A stretch of 64,000 nucleotides of DNA from Pinus tabuliformis (lineage: Eukaryota > Streptophyta > Pinopsida > Pinales > Pinaceae): the NCBI GenBank assembly GCA_031772625.1, contig CM062816.1:1669399058-1669463057 (forward strand), written 5' to 3'. A model generated the notes under the pieces. The model was given only the letters and a program-made list of their open reading frames with translations. It searched no databases and was not told the DNA's origin. This document shows, piece by piece, positions 56,858 through 64,000 of the stretch (its first letter is position 1; each line of letters starts with the position of its first letter). A program made the position numbers and the translations under genes.

Positions 56858-57870
56858 TCTCCCCACATCTTGCAATACTTTACTAATATTGAAGAGAACT
56901 TCTTGAAATTCATTTCCATAGGGTGTGAATTCATCCATATAACTTTATATTGAATCATGTACAAGATAAAAAAAAAATGTTAATAAAATCCCTTTGGAAA
57001 GTGGTAGGGGTATTACATAGGCTAAATAGGAACACCTTATTATCAAAAGTCCCCTAAGGACAAATGAAAGTGGTCTTATCCTAATATTCAAGAATTATTT
57101 AGATTTTATTATGCCTAATAAACCCATCCAAGAAGGAGAAGAACCTTTTCCTGGCATGTACATCAAGGATTTGGTCAATGAAGACAAGGAAAAATGATAT
57201 TTCCTTATGGCTTTTTTAAATTTTCTATAATAGACGTAAATTCCCCATTTTCCATTATTTTTGGTAACAATAACCAAAGGAGGCACTAATTCACTAACTG
57301 GAATTGGATAGATGAATCTTGCATTAAGCAGTTTATGTAATTCTTGCATGACAATGTCCTTTACATCAGAATTCATTTCCCTTTGAGGTTGGAAAAATGG
57401 CTTGTGATATTCTTTCATGTGTATGTGATGGGTGCATACAGAGGGATGTATAACTTTCATACCATTTTAATCCCATGCAAATGCACTAATGTGTTGCCTC
57501 AAGATAGTGAGAAATTGATCCATTTGATCAACTGAAAATGAAGCGTTCATTTTTAATAGTTTGGGGGGGCATATTTCCACCATTTTTATGTTGTTATGAT
57601 CAAATTAAGTATTCAATATTAAGCTCATAGACTCTCCTTGGAACAACTGGGTTGTCCTAGGGATAACTCCTCTTTCATCCCATCCATTTTCATAGCAACA
57701 TGATACTGATTTTGTATAAAATTGTCAATTAAGTCATCTTCATCAACCTGATTTCTACTAAGGGCTATCTTTATGGTACACAAGATATGGTGATGAGAGG
57801 TTAGAATCCTTTTCTTTTTCTTCTTCTACCCATATAGGAAAATAAACTTCAACAAGAGGTTGGTTTAGGT
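56853..57870 (-). pseudogene. Second Athila-like pol, 5' portion (RT N-terminus and linker)
   Basis: Minus strand: HKPFFQPQREMNSDVKDIVM, QELHKLLNARFIYPIPVSEL, PPLVIVTKNNGKWGIYVYYR, matching MNPTLREIVKDELQKLLNVG and the following RT residues of the Athila-like element at 29.5 kb. Upstream, to 57870, a decayed linker similar to 29.6-30.1 kb. Conserved positions are lost (VDYRELN has become VYYRKFK) and stops are present. No gag, LTR or primer site follows, so the element is truncated at about 57.9 kb. Confidence 0.65.
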
Positions 57871-57954
57871 GATACAATATAAGTTGTTTTTGGGAATGTG
57901 TTGGGTATATGGTATATTATTTCTATGACTAGTCATGTTCATTGTTACGTTGTG

Positions 57955-58080
57955 TCCGACATAGTGGGGGAGTTGCAAGGGGGGCAGTAGCCCCCCTTAC
58001 CGGGGGGTTTGCAAGGGGGTGGTATCCCTCCTGCATGGGGGTTTGCAAGGGGGTGGTAGCCCTCCTGCACGAGGTTAGTG
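57955..58080. repeat. G-rich tandem repeat, ~36 bp unit, 3 copies
   Basis: GGGGGTTTGCAAGGGGGTGG with TA(G/T)CCCTCCTGCAY repeats at about 57964, 58000 and 58036. Long G runs spaced by 6-10 bases could form quadruplexes on the plus strand. Confidence 0.85.
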
Positions 58081-58465
58081 GAAACACCCCATTTTTTTTA
58101 TGTGGACCCAATAATGGTTGGGCAGACCCAGGGATGGGGGGCACACCGACCCATGGCTTTGCAAATAGTTTTTTCACATGTTTTTGGGAATGATGGTTTT
58201 TCCCATGATATTTTTTAGATCCGTTCAAGGGAAATATGGTTATGTTCTAATACATAGTTAATGAATTAGGGTTTATGAATTCTTCAACATGTATATAATG
58301 TATCGTAACATTGAAAGGAATATAATGAAAAATCAATCTAGTTTTCCATGTTTTGGGTTCTAGGGGAAAATATCAGTGTATACTTTTTATGTTCTCGCCA
58401 TTTTATATTTTTTCTATTTTTTAATAATTTGTTTGCAAGTAATTTATGTATAGGGTTAAAACTTA
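58081..58465. other. Probable copia LTR end, otherwise unassigned
   Basis: No gene. Sequence ends ACTTACA directly before a primer-site-like motif, so its right part may be a 5' LTR; no second LTR copy is seen in the window. Confidence 0.3.
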
Positions 58466-58469
58466 CATT

Positions 58470-58481
58470 TGGCATCAGATT
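58470..58481 (+). other. Decayed primer-binding site
   Basis: TGGCATCAGATT versus TGGTATCAGAGC (copia, initiator tRNA-Met), in the right place ahead of gag. Confidence 0.45.
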
Positions 58482-58573
58482 TGTTTCAACTTCAAGGGGA
58501 TTCCTTACGGCTGAGGGGTTTGTTGCTCTGGCTTATGGTAGACTCTACATGATCGATTATTGTGGTGAAAGAA

Positions 58574-59040
58574 TATGGAAAACAATGGAAAGATAGAGAT
58601 AGATAAATTCATTGGACATAGTTTTGAGTTGTGGAAGCTCACGGTGGACGATCGTTGGTGGATAGAAATCAGTGGATTGATGTAGATCCAAGTATGGCAT
58701 CAAAAGGAATTTCAATAGAAGATTGGGTAAAGTTAGATCGAAAGGCAAAGAGCACAATACCGTTGTGTATATTATATTTAGTATTGTTAAATGTATAAGG
58801 GGAAGCTACAAAAAAAATATTTTTGGGACAAGTTAGGGACTTTATATTAATATAAGTCCCTAGTGAACAAATTGTTCCTGTGAAAAAACCTGTAAAACCA
58901 GAGGATGAAGGATGGAGACTCAGTGACAAAGCATATGAATGCCTTTAATACTATGGGAAGTTAGTTGTTATCTGTTGATATTAAAATTTCATATGAAGAC
59001 AATTTCATTAGTTTTGTAACAATCCTTGGTTGAGTTTTCG
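58574..59040 (+). pseudogene. Copia gag remnant (+)
   Basis: In changing frames: MENNGKIEIDKFIGHSFELW at 58574, then WIDVDPSMASKGISIEDWVK and LDRKAKSTIPLCILYLVLLN, then KYFWDKLGTLY, KSLVNKLF and DGDSVTKHMNAFNTM. This is the classic order of the plant copia Gag (W-K-x-x-M, D-W-x-x-L-D-x-K-A, L-W-D-x-L, L-x-x-x-K/NAF). Multiple frameshifts and stops; nothing of pol follows. Confidence 0.6.
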
Positions 59041-61045
59041 TGTAAATAAAATAAGACCAAGGTCATGGGACATGTATTCCAAGTTGAATGGTGGGTAAAA
59101 CATTATAGTGGGAATCACTTGTGGATTAATAATGGATATGAAAATTTTCAAAGGAACTGGAAAATGAAAATAGGCAATAATTGACATTTAATTATGAAAA
59201 TAAAGGAAATTATGAGAAAAGTAAGGTGAAGAGACACAAATTTTCATGCAAAGGAAATTAGAGGTAAAATGAAAGAAAATGAATAAAAAGGAGACCTCAA
59301 TAATAAGAAGGCATCGGAGAATCAGTTCACAAATTTTGGTTTATATTTTTTCAGTTTAGTTTTGGCTCTCTCCTTTCATTCTCTCATAGTCTTGCACACT
59401 TAAAACATTTTTGGAGCACTATAGTATTCAATTGGATTGGAGAAAGAAAACTAAGGAAAGCAAGGGAACACAAGGGAACAACTGGATCAACAACTACAAT
59501 AGTGATAATCGGCAGGTAACAAGTTGTGTGTGTGATTTCCTTGCTAATTTTTGGATGCATGGTATATGCATGTGATTCCTTGGTTATATGTTGTTAATGG
59601 CATGGATATTTTCCTAGATTGACAGTGGTTTCTGTTATCACTTAGAAATTTCTCTAGAAGTTATTAGAAGAAAGAAAATGATCGAGGTAACCACAAACCA
59701 ACTTTGGAGCATAGGCTCTAGCCAACCTAGGCTTAGAGAGGGTTATCTCTATATGATTTAGCTTTGTTTGCTTGGATTTCAGGCTAGTTATGAATGTTCA
59801 AGGGGGTTTTGATTTGTATTCAAGATTGGGTCGTGGGATCCTTGAAACAAATGGGTAGAATGATGTCTTTAGACCATTGGGTTATGGAGTCAATAGAAGG
59901 GCAGTAGAACTGGATCAACTCACTAAAGGGAATGTTCAAAGGGAAATCCAATAGAGTAAAGTGCAGGTCTTTGGAACAAGGGGGGTGAAATGGTTTTAAT
60001 TAGGGCGAGAGAGCAATTAGGGGTTCTCAGACCAGGATATAAATGAGGAATAGAGGGTAATAAAAAAAAAAAGGCAATTAAGAATCCTTTGATCTGGATT
60101 AGCAAGAAACAACCTAAACTAAGGAGCAATTAAGAATTCCTTAACCAAGATATTAGTAGAAAACATTTATATGAATAACTGTTAAAACATAGTGTAATTA
60201 AACAAATTCTGAGATATTATTCCAGTTATAGCATTCAGAGTCAGAAATACATTAAAGATTGTGGAGAAATTTTAAGAAAGATAACGATAACATAAGAAAA
60301 TACTTCTCCGCACTTCGCTCAACACATGAATCCTATGAAATATCTTGTCTTTATTCATCAATCCAGCTTGTTGGCTCAGTCAATGATATAATAACTTTAC
60401 AAGATTTTTGATCAAAATTCTATAGAAATGTTTAAGAATCCACCCTACATACTTCGAATTGTGAAGTATTTATACAAAATGTATTACAAATTATCTCAAA
60501 CTAACCTGAGATTTAATCTAGGAAATAAAAATATCTTCTTGCAAGAATATAGAGACAACTATTGAATTGCTTTCATGTTGTCCTATTTATTTGGAACTGC
60601 TGGCCTTTAAGGTTTGATTTTAGCCCTTTGTGCTGCCTTGCTATTTGATATTTCACGTTGGAAGCTTCATTTACTTTTTGCTTTCATCTGATACACTTTG
60701 ACACTGATACTCTTTGACTTTGTTGAACTGTCTTCATCTTTTCACCTGGTTGTTTTACTTTTACTGTACACTAACCTTTTTACTGCATTTTTCTTACAGT
60801 AAATCAGTCAATTTTTCCCACATTTTAGCATCATGTAATTGGATCTTCAACATCCTTCTGTATATTTCATCTACCTCAGTGTACTTGGAAAAAGTAGGCT
60901 TATTGACAAATAAGTCTTTTACCTCATGCTAGAGGTAAAACAAGTTTTCAAACGTCTGGTATAGTACTTTGCCTGTTGGCAATGCCTTCATTGAAGATGT
61001 ACTAGCCTGTTCTCTTGCTAGCACTCTGAGTTTGTTGTTGTAATC
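59041..61045. other. Spacer, nothing identifiable
   Basis: AT-rich; no ORF, zinc knuckle, RT or repeat partner recognised. The 60.3-60.6 kb part has the look of a plant LTR (short pyrimidine and TATTTATAC words) but no partner copy is present. Confidence 0.35.
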
Positions 61046-63984
61046 TTATTGTGTCATGAGCTTGTCATCTATGACTAAGGGACTGGGTAACCCTTTCTCT
61101 CTCAAAATTTGAAACTTAGCCATGAATCTATCAATGACTACTTGCATATTCTGACATTCGTCCTCCAAGTTTAACATCAAGTTTCTCTTGGAAAGGACCT
61201 TCCTTACCTCCAAAATTGTTTTTGTTCTATCCTCTATATCCAATTCCCAAGGCTCATATATAATTTTACTATTAAGGAATTGGAAGATTCTGGTGGCATA
61301 TTCGAGCATCTTTCCCAATTCCTCTTTTACCTTTTGGATGGCTTCTATAGCCATCTTTATTAAATTTATCTCCTCAAAAATTACCTGAATAGATGGCTAA
61401 ATATCATTGACAGAGTCAATGATATTAGCCCATAGCAGTTCTGTATCTTGTCCAAGAGGTTCTTTGAGTGTTAGGTCCTTTTCCATGGCTTTTATTCACT
61501 GACGTTCATTCTGGCAGCTTTCTGCACTTCTTCCTTGTGCATGATTTTGGCAAGCTTGTAATCAGTTTCCAAGCTTGACACCTTTTCTTTCAGCTTATTC
61601 ATTTTTGTAGCATGTATGGACATTTCCTCCATAGCTCTAAATTTTTTTTCTGCATCATCTAATGTACCTGTTGTTGATGTAGACTGTGTTGAAACCTGTT
61701 CTGTTGTGGCCATAAGAGTTGTGGGAGCCAATGAGGCTGCCAATGTAGAAGTAACAGTTGTTGAGACTGTTGGGATGGCATTTACAGATGTAGTGGCAAT
61801 ATCATTTTGCTTCAGTTGAATTAAAGTGTCGAATTCCTTCTCTATCTCCCTTAAATGATCATTTAATTTTAGGACTAGGTCCATCAATTCTTCATGTGTA
61901 GTCTAGCTCTCCAAGACTTCTTGTGTCTGGGGATGCTGCAGCTGAGGTATCTTCAATTTTTTTTAAGTGCTACAATGTCATCATTCTTTTTCTTAATTAG
62001 TTTCTTAGTGGCTTTAATGTCTTTGGGATCATGTCCCAATTCAATCACAAAGTCTTCCAAGGACTTAATTCTAGTATCCTTGGCCTACGAGGAGGCTTTC
62101 TCCAACTGATATTGAGCTGAGATATTGGCCAATCACTTTTTCAATTGATGGGAAGCTATGGCTTTACTTGTAAGGGTGGAGTAAATCATTTCTCCAGCAT
62201 GTTTGTGGAATTCAATTTGGTCAATGGGATGAATATCCCTTGCCAATACCTCAAAATCAATCATTTTATAATCTACTGATGTTCTTGGCTGTTGTACAGT
62301 TGGTTTTACAAAGGAAATTTGCATTTTCCCCTCCTTGATGTCAAAAGCTAACATCAATCTAGTTTTCTTTGTAGGTGTAAGCTTGAGATACTGAACGTAA
62401 GACTATGCCTTCAGTTTCTCATTTCTCATTTTGATTTCTTTATACCTATCTTTAATATCCTTATCTTTATCAGCAGGCCTACTAAAGGATGAAACTTCTA
62501 CACTGAGCTGTCTTTCCAACATCTGAGTCTGAGATGTGGATGGCTCCTGTGTTTCCTTAGATGGAGTTGTGACTTTACTTTTGTCTAGCTCAGTATCAGT
62601 TACTTGTGTTGAGTCCTCTGTGTCTTCCTGTTCTGAAATAGGATTGAGCCTTGGTCTCTTGCTCTGACTGGCTTCATACTGCACATTTGAAGTGTCCATA
62701 TGTGAGTTGGAGGCTTCCTCTCTGCTCCTTTTAGGATTACTTTCCTCATTCTGAGGAGTCTGCATAATAGGAGGGGTGCTCATGGTTCTTTCTTGCTGTT
62801 CATGTACTTGCAGAAACGAGCTTTCATCAAGTTGTCTTTCTAAATCAATCAAGGCATTCTCAACATCTACCTTTGTGATATCCCTATCTACAAGAGTGTC
62901 CTCCAGCCACTCAGATTGATTTGCATATATTTCAATCTCTGGTATGGGATGATGAATGTAAGGCCCTAATTTGACCTTTTGTCTAAGTCTAGCCATAAAC
63001 CCTCGGGGGTCATATCTCCAAATAAAATTGTTTGGAAATTTCATTTGTTGCAGAATCAGATCTGCCTCCTGCCCTACTTCTCTAGAGTTGGAAATGAAAG
63101 GGCCTAACTGGTTTTTGACTCTGAACTGTGTTCTTTTCTTGGCTGATACAAAATTTACCTCATCAGAGTTCATTATTTGCCTATAGTATTCTAGATCAAA
63201 TAACCTCATGGGGAGGTATTTGGGGAGTTTGTATGGGGAAAGCTCGCACCCATAGATTCTTATTTTTGTGTGGTTTTGGTAAAGGTACCAATCTCCCACT
63301 TTATATTGATTGGACAACTGGAGGACTCTTCTGATATCTTGACTTATTCTGGGTGGAGGACTTCCTGTCAGCATGGTCATCACTGGATGGACAAAAGAAT
63401 CAATGAAATCTGTATAAGTGTAGGGTGATGAATACTTGTGGAATAATGGAGTCCAAAATATGATAGACCTGGGTTGGCCTCTAGTATCAAGCTTCTGGAG
63501 GGTGAAAGGGAACCCGTTTGAGTGATAATATAGAACATATGGTAAGAACAGATGAGTACTTGAACACTCTCTCATTATGCATTCTTGTAAATTGTTCATG
63601 CATCCTTTCAGCTATGAACTGGGCATAATTGTATATAGTAGCAGGAGGCTTTCCTGGGGTGAAAAGGGACATGAAGGCCAGGATAAGATCATCAAAAATT
63701 TCACCAGTGGTGCAATCCAAAATACATGATATCATAGTCACAATGTGCTTGCCCCTTTGAGAGAAGATGGCATAAACATATGGAGGGGCGGCCTTGGGAA
63801 TCTGTTTGTCTTCAACAATGAAAGTTTGGAACAGTTGGGCTAGTTTTGATGGACTGAACTTGGTGTACTGGTCTAACAAATCTCCAATTGAGAGTGGGGT
63901 CAGGTTTGGACCTGGTTGGACTTGTAACATCTCATTGATTGATTCAGTTGTGATGGTAAACAGGACTTTCTGGTTAGGGGACAT
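61046..63984 (-). pseudogene. Large broken ORF of unknown function with coiled-coil tail
   Basis: Minus strand, open at the window's right edge (coding continues upstream of Met 63984). Segments: MSPNQKVLFTITTESINEML to FIAERMHEQF (63984-63570), a frameshift, then SSTHLFLPYVLYYHSNGFPF, VHPVMTMLTGSPPPRISQDI, VGDWYLYQNHTKIRIYGC, KLPKYLPMRLFDLEYYRQIM, QLGPFISNSREVGQEADL to about 62870. A Ser/Thr/Glu-rich disordered part runs to 62403. After a TAG (62400) come LMLAFDIKEGKMQISFVKP and then a Lys/Glu/Leu coiled coil through 61046, with more stops. Order (globular, then disordered, then coiled coil) parallels the env-position ORF at 23.4-25 kb, but sequences are not obviously alike. I do not recognise the family; a retroelement-borne ORF is the likeliest source. 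Confidence 0.5.
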
Positions 63985-64000
63985 TATAGCTCTCTGGTTG

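Overview
This window is plant nuclear DNA made almost entirely of nested transposable elements, most of them decayed. The families (Athila-like and Tat-like Ty3/gypsy, Ty1/copia, L1-type LINE, gag-only LTR elements), the depth of nesting and the AT-rich decayed spacers suggest a large, repeat-rich seed-plant genome. A gymnosperm is my best guess, but only from resemblance to families I remember. No intact host gene is visible. The only host-gene trace is one exon of a 2-oxoglutarate/Fe(II) dioxygenase near the left edge.

Layout. 1-1.3 kb: 5' part of a retroelement ORF with a ubiquitin-like domain (- strand), abutting the dioxygenase exon. 1.4-16.05 kb: an old copia element (+) whose gag is split by a 10.3 kb DNA transposon at 2472-12800. 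The transposon has terminal inverted repeats and a 5 bp target duplication (TACTA); removing it and one duplication restores the gag reading frame. It carries two divergent genes: a DDE-type transposase of the 'LQLDN...ENKN...VGHTHDHID' family (+), and a spliced gene with a ParB-like domain and a permuted (beta-class) DNA adenine methyltransferase (-). I know of no named superfamily with this combination, and I regard it as the main discovery candidate.

16.4-20.3 kb: a gag-only copia derivative (-). 20.68-34.24 kb: an Athila-like element (-) with target duplication ATGGG, a tRNA-Asp-type primer site, gag, protease, RT, RNase H, integrase and an env-position ORF. One of its LTRs holds a truncated LINE. 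The element sits inside an older copy of its own env-position ORF family. 36.1-41.5 kb: a second gag-only LTR element (-). 42.3-57.9 kb: a decayed Athila-like pol (-), split by a young Ty3/gypsy element at 44288-56852 (+). The young element has 1058 bp LTRs differing at only 5 positions and target duplication GTTCA. Its gag-protease-pol lies in one frame interrupted by a few stops, one in the TMV-type leaky context TAG-CAA-TCA. Its leader and its long 3' region carry an array of interlocked inverted repeats that read as about ten H-type pseudoknots with differing but still complementary stems; this is the second main candidate. 57.9-61 kb: a G-rich tandem repeat and a decayed copia gag. 61-64 kb: a large broken ORF (-) of unknown function with a coiled-coil tail.

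Nothing here works together as a host pathway. The functional links are within elements: transposase plus methyltransferase in the DNA transposon, and Gag/Pol in the retroelements. The insertion order (copia, then DNA transposon; Athila relative, then young gypsy) gives a relative chronology.
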